64,000 nt of DNA from Vibrio coralliilyticus (GTDB taxonomy: Bacteria; Pseudomonadota; Gammaproteobacteria; Enterobacterales; Vibrionaceae): NCBI RefSeq assembly GCF_024449095.1, contig NZ_CP024628.1:1054001-1118000 (forward strand), in the 5' to 3' direction. A model generated the notes under the pieces. The model searched no databases. It was not told where the DNA came from and saw nothing but the letters and a program-made list of their open reading frames with translations. Positions 17,153 to 26,563 of this stretch are shown here, piece after piece. Both the position numbers and the translations under genes were made by a program. How positions within the stretch are numbered: the stretch's first letter is position 1; every line of letters begins with the position of its first letter.

Positions 17153-18076
17153 TCACGACTCATCAGAGAGCTGTTTTAAAGCATCAACATTGAGCCCAAC
17201 CATTTTGAAGGCATTCTCTAGCGCATCACGAAGAGTCGCGTTGGTACAAACTTCGCCTACATTGATTCCCAACTGGACCATGGTTTGAGCGATAGAAGGA
17301 GAAACACCTGAAACCAAGCAATCACAGCCCATCAGTTTGGTTGCTTTGGTTATTTTAATGAAGTGATTAGCCACCGCAGTATCCACCACTGCTACACCAG
17401 AAATATCCATGATGAAAATCTTAGCTCTATGCTCAGAGATTTTATTCAATACCGCAGTCATGATGTCTTGCGCACGCTTAGAATCTATAATCCCCACTAT
17501 GGGAAGCATTAAGATGTCGCGCCAGATCATGGTAACCGGTGTCGACATCGCTAGCAGAGCTTCGCTTTGCTCAGCGATCCTTTTATTAATTAAGCGCGAA
17601 TAGGTATCCACGACAATCGTCGTATCAAGATGAAGTAATTTAGTGAATGCAGTGACCAAAGAACTGTATTCATCGCTGTATAAACTGCCGTCATACATTC
17701 GCTTAGTAAAAATCACCATTGAGATATTCATGCCAGCAAAGTACGTAGGTAAGGGCAATCCAACGCGAGCGTGTACCTCTCCGACATCTCTTCTCTGCTT
17801 TACATAAGCTTCATCGACTTTCGCTTCAAAGAATACGGTCCAATAACGTACTTGGGAGTCTTGCACTCGTACAAGTTTCTTTTCATCACCAAAAAATTGT
17901 TTATATTCTGGTAGCTTGTCGAGCCAATCATAAAAGTGCCTAACATAATCATCGAGCTTCGGTACCATCATGCTGCCGAACTTTCTGATTAGCGCTAAGT
18001 CAGCCTCATTCAGATCGTGAAGCTCTAGTAAACTTTGGGCACTGTTATAGTTTCCTGTCGAAGAAGTAAGAGACAT
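17153..18076 (-). CDS. rsbR: RsbR-like stressosome sensor with N-terminal globin and C-terminal STAS domain
   Basis: 307 residues. An N-terminal globin-coupled-sensor domain (about 15-165) contains GEVHARVGLPLPTYFAG, where H102 is the expected proximal heme ligand. A helical linker leads to a STAS domain (about 195-290), with both threonines that RsbT phosphorylates in RsbR: T233 in VVDT and T265 in SIAQT. Heme-binding RsbR proteins that sense oxygen are known from other vibrios. I start at the ATG at 18076 because GGAGG lies eight bases upstream; the frame stays open to 18136. It heads the operon. Confidence 0.93.
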   Translation of the reverse strand: MSLTSSTGNYNSAQSLLELHDLNEADLALIRKFGSMMVPKLDDYVRHFYDWLDKLPEYKQFFGDEKKLVRVQDSQVRYWTVFFEAKVDEAYVKQRRDVGEVHARVGLPLPTYFAGMNISMVIFTKRMYDGSLYSDEYSSLVTAFTKLLHLDTTIVVDTYSRLINKRIAEQSEALLAMSTPVTMIWRDILMLPIVGIIDSKRAQDIMTAVLNKISEHRAKIFIMDISGVAVVDTAVANHFIKITKATKLMGCDCLVSGVSPSIAQTMVQLGINVGEVCTNATLRDALENAFKMVGLNVDALKQLSDES

Positions 18077-18313
18077 ACCAATAACCTCCATGATTATTGT
18101 ATTCAAGGCCTTAGTCGAGCTGATTCCTTCCTGCACAGCTCATTAGTATCAGGATAGTCAATAAAATAAGACTGTGAGCAATAAGTTGAATAGTTAGAAA
18201 CAAATTACTTTAATATCAATAAAAACCAGACAATTCTCTCACGTTTAAAAATTTGTACTTATACTGTTTGAGAAGTACCCAGTCATTTCTATTATTTTGT
18301 ACGAGGTTGCTCG
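18077..18313. promoter_or_regulatory. Divergent promoter region between rsbR and the Aer-like receptor
   Basis: 237 AT-rich bases separate the two starts. Promoters for the whole stressosome operon and for the receptor must lie here. I could not single out convincing -35/-10 pairs. Confidence 0.5.
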
Positions 18314-19870
18314 ATGCGCATAAACGAACCTGTGACCCAGAAAGAAGTCACTTATCCTCCTGAATACAATTTGTTGTCCGTCACCAAGACCAGTAGTCAC
18401 ATCAGCTATGCCAGTAAAGAGTTTTGCGATGTTGCTGGATATAGTTTGGATGAACTTGTTGGGCAACCACACAACATCGTTCGCCATCCTGACATGCCAC
18501 CTGAGGCATTTAAGGATATGTGGGAGTTTCTAAAGTCTGGCAAATCCTGGATGGGGATAGTAAAAAACCGATGTAAAAATGGCGATCACTATTGGGTTGA
18601 TGCTTTTGCATCGCCGATAAAGGAAAATGGCAAAATCGTTGAGTATCAATCCGTTCGTCTCAGTCCCAACCGTAAACATGTCAAAAACGCCGAAAAAATT
18701 TACGCTCAACTCAAAGCAGGTCAAACACCTTTTCAGCTCAAAATGCCTCGCACCCGTCTATGGCAAAGGCTCTGTGCCGCATTTCTTGCTGCTGCTGTAA
18801 TTTCCACATTGGTTGCGTCTGTCTCTCCTATTGCTGCAATCTGGTTATTTTTCCTCCTAGCAACTGGTACTGGTCTCTTATTTACCAGACGATTAGAGGC
18901 TCTTTCAGCAGAGGCACGTAAAGTGTTCGATAACCCCCTAATGGAGCTGGTTTATAACGGGCACGTTGATGACCTTTCTGAAATTTCTTTAGCGTTAAAA
19001 ATGAGACAATCAGAGCTCAACGCTGTAGTGGGGCGAATCCAAAACTCAAACGAGCAAATTGCAGACGCCGCTCAGTCATCAGCACAAAACTGTGAAACAA
19101 CAGCAGACAACTTGATTGGCCAGACAGCGGAAACGGAACAAGTCGCTGCTGCGATCAATGAAATGCACTCCACCGCAAATGAAATTGCGCAAAATGCTCA
19201 AAGTGCTTCGGAAGCAACCGAGCGTGCTAATTCTGCTTTAGGTGAAGGGAAAACCTCTGTTGAACAAACCGTCACTTCGATGAACGAGCTTTCACAACAA
19301 CTTGGCGTAGCAGCAGATGTGGTTCAACAACTCGCAGAGCATGGTCGTACCATCGGAGAAGTATTAGTTGTAATTCAAGGCGTTGCTGAACAAACCAACT
19401 TACTTGCTTTAAACGCTGCTATAGAGGCAGCACGAGCCGGGGAGCAAGGACGTGGGTTCGCAGTCGTCGCTGATGAAGTGCGAAAACTCGCCCAACGAAG
19501 CCATGAATCTACAGAAGAAATACAAAATATTATCACACTCATTCAAACCAGTACTGACAAAGCCGTACAAGCCATGGACGAAGGTAGCAAACTCTCTGAT
19601 ATCTGCGTAGATTGCGCTAGCACATCTGGCGAGAAACTGGATGCTCTATTTGGGCAAGTGACGGATATTTCAGATCGCAACAATCAAATCGCGGCGGCGA
19701 TTGAAGAGATGGCGCGAGTAACAGAAGACATGAACGCCAGCGTGCAATCAATTAGTGAAGTCTGCTCAGCCACAAATATTCTGGCCAGCGATACGCGAGA
19801 TGAATGTGAAGGGTTAGTTAAAAACCTAAATTCACAAGGGAAACTGGTGAATCAGTTCAGGAAGCTCTAG
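18314..19870 (+). CDS. aer: Aer-like energy-taxis receptor (PAS plus MCP signalling domain)
   Basis: 518 residues. The N-terminal PAS domain (about 20-125) has the Aer-type sequences [22 protein letters not shown] and [12 protein letters not shown], which bind FAD in E. coli Aer. A hydrophobic hairpin (about 152-187) anchors it in the membrane with no periplasmic domain. The rest is an MCP domain with the conserved tip [20 protein letters not shown]. It should steer swimming by redox or oxygen state. It is divergent from the globin-containing stressosome sensor, so two redox/gas sensors share one promoter region. Confidence 0.93.
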   Translation: MRINEPVTQKEVTYPPEYNLLSVTKTSSHISYASKEFCDVAGYSLDELVGQPHNIVRHPDMPPEAFKDMWEFLKSGKSWMGIVKNRCKNGDHYWVDAFASPIKENGKIVEYQSVRLSPNRKHVKNAEKIYAQLKAGQTPFQLKMPRTRLWQRLCAAFLAAAVISTLVASVSPIAAIWLFFLLATGTGLLFTRRLEALSAEARKVFDNPLMELVYNGHVDDLSEISLALKMRQSELNAVVGRIQNSNEQIADAAQSSAQNCETTADNLIGQTAETEQVAAAINEMHSTANEIAQNAQSASEATERANSALGEGKTSVEQTVTSMNELSQQLGVAADVVQQLAEHGRTIGEVLVVIQGVAEQTNLLALNAAIEAARAGEQGRGFAVVADEVRKLAQRSHESTEEIQNIITLIQTSTDKAVQAMDEGSKLSDICVDCASTSGEKLDALFGQVTDISDRNNQIAAAIEEMARVTEDMNASVQSISEVCSATNILASDTRDECEGLVKNLNSQGKLVNQFRKL

Positions 19871-19875
19871 GCACA

Positions 19876-19902
19876 AAAAAGCCTTCAAATCTTAGAAGGC
19901 TT
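19876..19902 (-). terminator. Bidirectional terminator between the receptor and luxT
   Basis: AAGCCTTC (19879-19886) and GAAGGCTT (19895-19902) form the stem. The T-run is strong on the minus strand (end of luxT) and weak on the plus strand. Confidence 0.8.
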
Positions 19903-19924
19903 ATTATCGTCGTCTACAACGCGT

Positions 19925-20386
19925 TTACTTAGCCATGCGAACCAGTGACTTACCAATTAGCCACTCTAATTCTTTAGCGCTCTCTGCGCCGTATTGTGCT
20001 TCTGTCGTTTTGTATAGACGCTCAATTCCATTCATTGCAAACTCATGTGTGCTTTGAGAGGTTACGATATGGTGGAATAGTAGGCGTAAAATCGCTAGAA
20101 ACTCTGCGTTGTCTAACGCTTTCACCCAACTGTCTGAGAACTCTTGCAAGCTGCCGTCAAAATTCAAATGCTCAACAAACATTTTGAAAATTCGACCGTC
20201 TAGCGCTGCCGTGAAGTCTGTCTTCTTCGGAAAGTGGTGACTAATACCTGTTCGCGATACACCTGTCTGTTGACTTAGGGTTGTGTACGACATCTTGTCA
20301 TAGCCCAGACGCAAAAGTTGATCCACTACTGCGTCCATAATCTTCTGAATCGTGATTTCAGTATCTTCTTTACTACGCTTTGGCAT
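19925..20386 (-). CDS. luxT: LuxT/SwrT-type TetR regulator
   Basis: 153 residues. The TetR_N helix-turn-helix is at about 15-55 (MSYTTLSQQTGVSRTGISHHF). Sequence and length match LuxT of V. harveyi and SwrT of V. parahaemolyticus, which affect quorum-sensing small RNA levels, swarming, siderophores and proteases. The upstream region carries two near-identical inverted 16-mers about ten helical turns apart, possible operators. The window also has a LuxR-type site near the protease gene, so both may belong to the quorum-sensing circuit; that is inference. Confidence 0.9.
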   Translation of the reverse strand: MPKRSKEDTEITIQKIMDAVVDQLLRLGYDKMSYTTLSQQTGVSRTGISHHFPKKTDFTAALDGRIFKMFVEHLNFDGSLQEFSDSWVKALDNAEFLAILRLLFHHIVTSQSTHEFAMNGIERLYKTTEAQYGAESAKELEWLIGKSLVRMAK

Positions 20387-20894
20387 GTTCAGGCTCTTCT
20401 CTCTGTAAATCCATCTAACTCAAACGAGTCAATAATGTCGCCTATTAGATATCTTACAAGACACCCGTTATAGTCTCAGCAGATCCCTATAGGGAATCTA
20501 ATAAAACCATCGTACCATATAATACAAACGGCGTCTTAGATGGGTACACAATGTCGTGTAAGATATACTTTTTATAAATCACCACATCCGCGCAATTTAT
20601 AAAAGAAACAGGCATTATCTTTCATTTATATAATTTGGCTCACGATAATCATACAAATCGAACTCGCTTACAACTAACTGCACACCATCCTGACTCGATA
20701 ATGACATGATATTTCGCAACAACATGACTAATGTCACACTATTTGACAGGTTTATCAATTCTCAGCTGTTTCCACAATATATTTATAAGATAACATTTCG
20801 TTTATCTATACCTTCTGGACTCTTGCTCATTTTTGTGGATTACCATCAAATAACTCGATAAAATATCCATAATTTTTGTAAGAGGATTGTAGTA
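20387..20894. promoter_or_regulatory. 508-base divergent regulatory region of luxT
   Basis: This long gap lies between luxT and a YfcZ-like gene. It holds GATATCTTACAAGACA (20448-20463) and its near-perfect inverted copy TGTCGTGTAAGATATA (20552-20567), matching at 14 of 16 positions with centres 104 bases apart. A perfect palindrome TCCCTATAGGGA (20484-20495) lies between them. A TTGACA at 20743-20748 could be a -35 element. I see no small RNA gene with a terminator. Confidence 0.55.
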
Positions 20895-21194
20895 ATGAGC
20901 ACAGAACTAGAACAAGCTGACGTATGTGAAGCATGTGGTTGCGCTGGTGAGATGGGCTTTATTATCAAAGAAGGGGATGACATCGCAGAAGTCACGATTT
21001 TTTCCGAGGGAAAAGTCCTACTCGAAGCGGAGCTGAATAAATATATAGAGTTAGCAAAACAAGTTTCTGAGAATGTAGAGTATGAAGTCACAGCAATTGA
21101 AGAGACGTCCAAAGAGCTAACCGCTCGATTCAAGTTCGAAGTCAGCGCAGAAAAGCTTATTTTTGAGTTAAAAACGCGTTCACTGACACGCTAA
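20895..21194 (+). CDS. YfcZ/YiiS family (DUF406) protein
   Basis: 99 residues. The N-terminal DVCEACGCAGEMGFIIKEGD matches the cysteine-containing signature of the YfcZ/YiiS family, with three cysteines (C-x2-C-x-C). The function of the family is not known. It is a single-gene unit with its own promoter region and a strong terminator. Confidence 0.85.
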   Translation: MSTELEQADVCEACGCAGEMGFIIKEGDDIAEVTIFSEGKVLLEAELNKYIELAKQVSENVEYEVTAIEETSKELTARFKFEVSAEKLIFELKTRSLTR

Positions 21195-21201
21195 GATATG
21201 T

Positions 21202-21229
21202 AAAAAGCGGACATCTAGTCCGCTTTTTT
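21202..21229 (+). terminator. Rho-independent terminator
   Basis: AAAAGCGGAC (21203-21212) and GTCCGCTTTT (21218-21227) form the stem, followed by more Ts. It ends the YfcZ-like gene. Confidence 0.87.
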
Positions 21230-21308
21230 GGTGCCGTTACTCTCTCAATATTGACCCAGGCTAGACTCCTCATTAATACTTAAGGCAAATTATCGTCTGG
21301 ACTGTCTT

Positions 21309-21908
21309 ATGAAGCATTGGCTTCTGCCTTCACTTATCGCTCTACTGTCTGCGCCTACACTTGGTGAGCCGATAGATCATTATCGTATCCTCAATCACCT
21401 TGATAACTATGGCAATCTTGACCTTCGCAATAAACCTTATCAAGAACTTCCATCAGGCTTAGTGATTAAAGGCAATCTCAACATTGCCAAAACCAGCATC
21501 AAAGAAATTCCTCAAGGCGTTGAGATACAAGGTAGCTTGGATGCTTCAAACAGCCAGCTCAAAAAGATAGCTAAAGGCGTGAACATCAGAGGTTACGCGA
21601 ATTTACTTGCCTCACAAATCACCCGCTGGCCATCAGGCATTAAAGTCGGAGGCTATGTCAATCTGACAGACACGCCTCTTACTAAGCTCCCTCCTCGCTT
21701 CAAAGTCAAAGGTGACTTGAGCGTGATAAGAACCCCGCTTGAGAAGCTCCCAGAAGGATTAGTCGTCGAAGGTAATCTTTATATTGGAGGGTCAAACATT
21801 ACTGAATTCCCAGATAAGATGACTGTGAAAGGCAATATCTTCTTAGGTGGGAATCGTATCACTAAATGGCCAACCTCTCTAGATTTAGGTGGGGCAGTCG
21901 CGCCGTAG
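21309..21908 (+). CDS. Secreted repeat protein with eight 20-residue leucine-rich-like repeats
   Basis: 199 residues. A signal peptide (MKHWLLPSLIALLSAPTLG) precedes eight tandem repeats of 20-21 residues, for example GNLNIAKTSIKEIPQGVEIQ, GDLSVIRTPLEKLPEGLVVE and GNLYIGGSNITEFPDKMTVK. The pattern G-x-L-x-[IV]-x3-x-I-x-x-[LIF]-P-x-G-[LV]-x-V-x suggests a solenoid of one parallel strand and one turn per repeat, similar to LRR proteins. The chain is almost all repeat, so it is probably a binding or scaffold protein in the periplasm or outside the cell. The target is unknown. Confidence 0.8.
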   Translation: MKHWLLPSLIALLSAPTLGEPIDHYRILNHLDNYGNLDLRNKPYQELPSGLVIKGNLNIAKTSIKEIPQGVEIQGSLDASNSQLKKIAKGVNIRGYANLLASQITRWPSGIKVGGYVNLTDTPLTKLPPRFKVKGDLSVIRTPLEKLPEGLVVEGNLYIGGSNITEFPDKMTVKGNIFLGGNRITKWPTSLDLGGAVAP

Positions 21909-21959
21909 CATAAACCTCTCATCCCTATGCATTGACTAAAGTTCACCTTCCCTGACCCG

Positions 21960-21991
21960 AAAAAAAATCCCCAAGCTAAACGCTTGGGGAT
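21960..21991 (-). terminator. Rho-independent terminator of rnb
   Basis: ATCCCCAAGC (21967-21976) and GCTTGGGGAT (21982-21991) form a 10-bp stem. On the minus strand it is followed by eight Ts. Confidence 0.88.
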
Positions 21992-22034
21992 CGGTAGTCT
22001 AAAAGTCATCGCTCAGCTGCAACTTTCGCTTGGA

Positions 22035-24032
22035 CTAGGACTCGACTTGAGGTTCGGATGTTTTCACATCTTCAAACACCTGAGTTGGTTTTGCCACAAT
22101 ACTGCGTGTTTCTTGATTAACATCATTCAGCACTAGCTCAAGCACATCCCCTAGACGATAGATCACTTCTTTATCGATAGAAACAGTGCCAGCCTCACCA
22201 TTGCACTCCAAGCGCTCTTTGTTCGCCAAAATTAAAGAGCCCGGAATAAATGCCGCCGCGCCATTCTCAATTAAGCGAACCCGAACACCTGCACGTGAGA
22301 CATCAAAAATTTCACCATTATAGATGGTGCCTTTTGTTGGTTCTTCTGCGAGAGTTCGAGCATACAACCAATCCCCAACACTACGCTCAGCAATTTTATG
22401 ATGCTTACGATGTAAAGCTAGCTCTTCACCCACAGTTTCATCTGCCGTTTGAACCGGCTCTTTACCCAGAATGTGTGCTTTAAGCATACGATGGTTAATC
22501 ATGTCGCCATACTTACGAATTGGGGATGTCCAAGTCGCATATAACTCTAGCCCCATCGCGTAATGAGGCAATGGCTGATTACCAATTTCGCTATACGCTT
22601 GATACTTACGAATTCGGTTATCAAGGTAACTCGTCTCTTGCTTTGCTAACCAACGACGTAATTGAGCGAAACCTTCGAGAGTAGTAACACTTTCTACCGT
22701 AAATGGTAAGTCGCCTTCTGGGTTAATCAATGTAATAACGTCAGCTACTTTCTCAGGTTTAAAACCCGCGTGGGTATTGAACATGCCAGAATCAAAGCTC
22801 GCTTTTAGTACTTTACCCGCACAGATGTTAGCAGTGATCATCGACTCTTCAACAAGGCGGTTTGCAGAACGTCGCATATCCGCGTGAATTGCAACCACAT
22901 CGTTATCTTCACTCAGTTCAAAACGATAATCTGGTCGATCAGGGAATACAACGGCATGAGTTTCACGCCATTCTGCTCGAGCTTGAGAAAACGCGTAAAG
23001 ATCTCGGACGACCTCAGCTATCTCATCATTTGGTTGCCAGGCATCGCAATGGCCGTTTTCAAGCCAATCTGAAACATGGTCGTAAACCAGACGAGCATGA
23101 GATTTGATATTTGCAGCAAAGAACTTAACATCATCACCAATCACCCCATCTTTACTCACCGTAACAGTACAGCACAAAGCTGGGCGCTGTTCGTTTTCAA
23201 TCAGAGAACATAGCTCATCGGCAAGATCTCGCGGCAGCATAGGAATATTACGGCCAGGTAAATAAATCGTGAAGCCACGCTCACGCGCCACTTTGTCCAT
23301 ATCACTATCCGGTGTGATATAAGCCGTTGGATCAGCGATCGCAATCGTCAGCTCAAAATCGCCGGTTTCCGTTTTCTTAGCGTACAACGCATCATCCATA
23401 TCTTTGGTTGATTCACCATCAATAGTGACAAAAGGGACGTGCGTCATATCGATACGCTCTAACTCTGCGTCATCTTTGATTTCCCAATTATCGATACCGG
23501 CCGGTTCGGTGTTTGGTAAGTCGTTTTCAGCTAATGTTACCCACCAAGGCGCGATCTTGTCGTCAGCGTCAGTAATCTTCTGTGAAATTTCAACAAAGAA
23601 GCCGTTATCCCCTTTTAAAGGGTGACGAGTCAAATGAGCGACAACCCAATCGCCCTCATTAAAGTCGTCGCTTTTCAAGCCTTTCTGAACTTTTGCTTTC
23701 AAAGATAGTTTTTTAAGCTGAGGATGGTCAGGAGCAACGTTCAACTTACCTTTGAATAGCTTTACTCGACCAATAAAACGATTGACGCCCTGCTCCAAAA
23801 GCTCTTCTGGCTCAGCCACTTCACGCTCTTTCTCTGTACGAATAATCGCCTTCACTTTGTCACCATGCATACATTTTTTCATGTACGGAGGCGGGATAAA
23901 GAAGCTTGTCTTGCTATCGACTTCTAGGAAGCCAAAGCCTTTTTCAGTCGCCTTGATTATGCCTTCCTTTTTAGGAAGGTTTTCTTGGATTTGCTGCTTG
24001 AGTTGAGCCAGTAGAGGATTGTCTTGGAACAT
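22035..24032 (-). CDS. rnb: Exoribonuclease II
   Basis: 665 residues, close to E. coli RNase II from the first residues ([19 protein letters not shown]). It degrades single-stranded RNA from the 3' end. Two N-terminal cold-shock domains (about 20-170) precede the RNB catalytic domain, whose acidic metal ligands are in [17 protein letters not shown] (about 204-220). An S1 domain follows (about 560-645). The gene is divergent from deaD, another RNA-metabolism gene. A CGAATGC/GCATTCG hairpin sits just upstream of its start. Confidence 0.97.
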   Translation of the reverse strand: MFQDNPLLAQLKQQIQENLPKKEGIIKATEKGFGFLEVDSKTSFFIPPPYMKKCMHGDKVKAIIRTEKEREVAEPEELLEQGVNRFIGRVKLFKGKLNVAPDHPQLKKLSLKAKVQKGLKSDDFNEGDWVVAHLTRHPLKGDNGFFVEISQKITDADDKIAPWWVTLAENDLPNTEPAGIDNWEIKDDAELERIDMTHVPFVTIDGESTKDMDDALYAKKTETGDFELTIAIADPTAYITPDSDMDKVARERGFTIYLPGRNIPMLPRDLADELCSLIENEQRPALCCTVTVSKDGVIGDDVKFFAANIKSHARLVYDHVSDWLENGHCDAWQPNDEIAEVVRDLYAFSQARAEWRETHAVVFPDRPDYRFELSEDNDVVAIHADMRRSANRLVEESMITANICAGKVLKASFDSGMFNTHAGFKPEKVADVITLINPEGDLPFTVESVTTLEGFAQLRRWLAKQETSYLDNRIRKYQAYSEIGNQPLPHYAMGLELYATWTSPIRKYGDMINHRMLKAHILGKEPVQTADETVGEELALHRKHHKIAERSVGDWLYARTLAEEPTKGTIYNGEIFDVSRAGVRVRLIENGAAAFIPGSLILANKERLECNGEAGTVSIDKEVIYRLGDVLELVLNDVNQETRSIVAKPTQVFEDVKTSEPQVES

Positions 24033-24584
24033 TTTAACTTCTAACTAATTCGTTCATATCCCGAATGCAGTCGCATTCGACGCTATATTCTTCCTAGTCA
24101 ACGAGTCATCAGCACTTCGCAATGACCACTCATTTTTTGGAGTCCACTTGTTGCCGCACATGGTACTAGGTAATGTGATCAATGTATATTGCAGAACTGT
24201 TTTATCATCAGCAGCTTCTACCAAGGAAACGTTTGATGGCTACTTTGCACACAAATAGTTTCACATGCCCCCAACTTTCGCTCACTGAGCACTCATTTTT
24301 GTCCATAGTGAGAAAAATATGTGATGTAATTCAATTTTTTCTGGCTTTTTTTATGCTTTTAGGGAATAATTCGCTCCCTCAAATCGATGCGACTACTTTT
24401 ATGGCAAAGTGACCACGTGACACAATGCAAAGTAGTGAGCGGCATCGAGAGAATTTATGTCCCTAGTGGCTTGATGCGATTTACGACTTTTCCGCATCTG
24501 AATGGAATCAGCTCTCAACTGGATTGGTATTGGAATTGGTAGAGCTCATGGGACCTTTTGTTGACATAATATAGTAGGATCCCA
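24033..24584. promoter_or_regulatory. 552-base divergent region between rnb and deaD
   Basis: A 7-bp hairpin CGAATGC-AGTC-GCATTCG (24062-24079) lies 30-47 bases upstream of rnb. Two related stretches, each beginning CACTCATTTTT and followed by GTCCA (near 24129 and 24293), occur further on. The deaD transcript probably has a long leader, as in E. coli, but no cold box was recognised. No gene is supported here. Confidence 0.45.
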
Positions 24585-26507
24585 ATGACAGATTCTGTAA
24601 TTCAGTTTAGCGATCTAGCGCTTAACGACTCTATCCTTTCAGCTCTTGACGGTATGGGTTTTGTTTCACCAACGCCAATTCAGGCAGCGGCCATTCCGCA
24701 CCTATTGGCTGGTAAAGACGCACTAGGTAAAGCTCAGACTGGTACTGGTAAAACAGCAGCTTTCTCTCTCCCTCTTCTTAACAAGCTAGACCTGGCACAA
24801 CGTAAGCCTCAAGCCATTGTGCTTGCACCAACGCGTGAACTTGCGATTCAGGTTGCAGCTGAAATTAAGAACCTAGGCAAAAACATCTCTGGCCTTAAAG
24901 TACTTGAGATCTACGGTGGTGCGTCTATCGTCGATCAAATGCGTGCCCTTAAAAACGGTGCTCACATTGTTGTCGGCACACCTGGCCGTGTTCAAGACCT
25001 TATCAACCGTGACCGTCTACACCTAGACGAAGTACACACATTCGTTCTTGATGAAGCGGATGAGATGCTAAACATGGGCTTCGTTGATGACGTGACTGAA
25101 ATCATGGAGCACGCGCCTGAATCAGCACAACGTGTACTTTTCTCTGCGACTATGCCTCCTATGCTTAAGAGCATTGTTGAACGTTTCCTACGTGATCCAG
25201 AAACAGTAGACGTTGCGGGGAAAAACCACACAGTAGACAAAGTAGAGCAACAGTTCTGGGTTGTTAAAGGCGTAGAAAAAGACGAAGCAATGTCTCGTCT
25301 TCTAGAAACTGAAGAGACTGACGCATCCATCGTATTCGTACGTACTCGTCAAGACACTGAGCGTCTGGCGGATTGGCTATGTGCACGTGGCTTCAAAGCA
25401 TCTGCCCTACATGGTGACATTCCTCAGTCTCTACGCGAACGTACTGTTGATCACATCAAACAAGGTGTTATCGACATTCTAGTTGCAACTGACGTTGTAG
25501 CACGTGGTCTTGACGTTCCACGTATCACGCACGTATTCAACTACGACATTCCATTCGATGTTGAGTCTTACATCCACCGTATCGGCCGTACAGGTCGTGC
25601 TGGGCGTAAAGGTAAAGCGATCCTTCTAGTTCGTACTAACCAACTACGTATGCTTCGCACTATTGAGCGCGTAACTAAGTCATCAATGGAAGAGATCCAA
25701 CTTCCACATCGTGACAAAGTTGCAGAAGCTCGCGTTGCAAAACTGGGGGCAGAACTTGAAGCAGATAAAGAACACAAAGCACTAGAGAAGTTCTCTGAGC
25801 TAGTTGAAAAACTGCAAGAATCTCTAGAGCTAGACGCAGCAACACTGGCTGCCATTCTTCTTAAGCGCCAGCAAGGTAAGCGCCCACTATTCTACATTGG
25901 CGAAGACCCAATGATTGAAGCGATTGAGCGTGACAAGAAACGCCGTAAAGAACGTCGTGAAAATGGTCGCGATGGCCGTGACGGTGGCCGTAGCTTCAAT
26001 ACTCAAGATTGGGATACTTACCAACTTCAAGTGGGTCGTGAGCAAGGCGTACAAGTTAAAGATATCGTTGGTGCGCTTGCAAACGAACTTGGCCTGACGA
26101 AAGGCTCTATCGGTGCAATCAAACTTGCACAAGGTGAAACTTACGTTCAGCTACCAAAAGCGATGTCTTCAGACACTGCAGGTAAGCTACGCAAACTGCG
26201 TATCCGTCAGAAGCAAGTTGACGCTGTAGTGTGTGACTTCAATGATTTCCGCGAACCACGTCGTAGTGGTGGCCGTGATGGCGGTCGTGGAAGTCGCGAT
26301 GGCAGCCGTCGTGATGGTGGTTACCGTGGTAACCGTGACGGCAATCGTGAAGGTGGCTATCGTGGTAACCGCGAAGGTGGTCGTGGCAATCGAGAAGGCG
26401 GCCGTCGTGATGGTGAACGTCGCTTCGACCGCAACCGTGGTGGCGATCACCGTGGCAACTACCGTGGTGAACGTGGTCATAGCCGTGACCGTCGCACCGA
26501 AGCTTAA
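24585..26507 (+). CDS. deaD: ATP-dependent DEAD-box RNA helicase DeaD/CsdA
   Basis: 640 residues. Q-motif and motif I (SPTPIQAAAIPHL, AQTGTGKTAAF), DEAD box VLDEADEML, SAT, and motif VI HRIGRTGRAGR are all present. A DbpA-type RNA-binding domain lies at about 478-555 (YQLQVGREQGVQVKDIVGALANE). The last 85 residues are a tail of Arg-Gly-Asp-rich repeats. The protein unwinds structured RNA in cold adaptation and ribosome assembly. AGGA precedes the ATG. The tail gives a simple repeat at the DNA level that could confuse assembly but stays in frame. Confidence 0.96.
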   Translation: MTDSVIQFSDLALNDSILSALDGMGFVSPTPIQAAAIPHLLAGKDALGKAQTGTGKTAAFSLPLLNKLDLAQRKPQAIVLAPTRELAIQVAAEIKNLGKNISGLKVLEIYGGASIVDQMRALKNGAHIVVGTPGRVQDLINRDRLHLDEVHTFVLDEADEMLNMGFVDDVTEIMEHAPESAQRVLFSATMPPMLKSIVERFLRDPETVDVAGKNHTVDKVEQQFWVVKGVEKDEAMSRLLETEETDASIVFVRTRQDTERLADWLCARGFKASALHGDIPQSLRERTVDHIKQGVIDILVATDVVARGLDVPRITHVFNYDIPFDVESYIHRIGRTGRAGRKGKAILLVRTNQLRMLRTIERVTKSSMEEIQLPHRDKVAEARVAKLGAELEADKEHKALEKFSELVEKLQESLELDAATLAAILLKRQQGKRPLFYIGEDPMIEAIERDKKRRKERRENGRDGRDGGRSFNTQDWDTYQLQVGREQGVQVKDIVGALANELGLTKGSIGAIKLAQGETYVQLPKAMSSDTAGKLRKLRIRQKQVDAVVCDFNDFREPRRSGGRDGGRGSRDGSRRDGGYRGNRDGNREGGYRGNREGGRGNREGGRRDGERRFDRNRGGDHRGNYRGERGHSRDRRTEA

Positions 26508-26520
26508 TTAGCTGATTTTT

Positions 26521-26555
26521 AAAATCCCCACCAGCGCAAGCTCGTGGGGATTTTT
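26521..26555. terminator. Bidirectional terminator between deaD and the binding-protein gene
   Basis: AAAATCCCCAC and GTGGGGATTTT pair across a 12-base loop, with T-runs on both sides. It serves the two converging genes. Confidence 0.85.
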
Positions 26556-26563
26556 ATATCTTG

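Noticed and set aside
21427..21890. Regular 60-base periodicity that looks like a repeat array or CRISPR
   Set aside because: The units differ in sequence and stay in frame; they encode the 20-residue repeats of the secreted protein.
24182..24412. Plus-strand frame of 76 codons in the rnb-deaD gap
   Set aside because: No ribosome binding site and irregular composition; more likely part of a leader region.
26187..26511. Repetitive Thr/Val-rich open frames on both strands over the end of deaD
   Set aside because: They are other-frame readings of the Arg-Gly-rich tail of DeaD and have no start signals or family.
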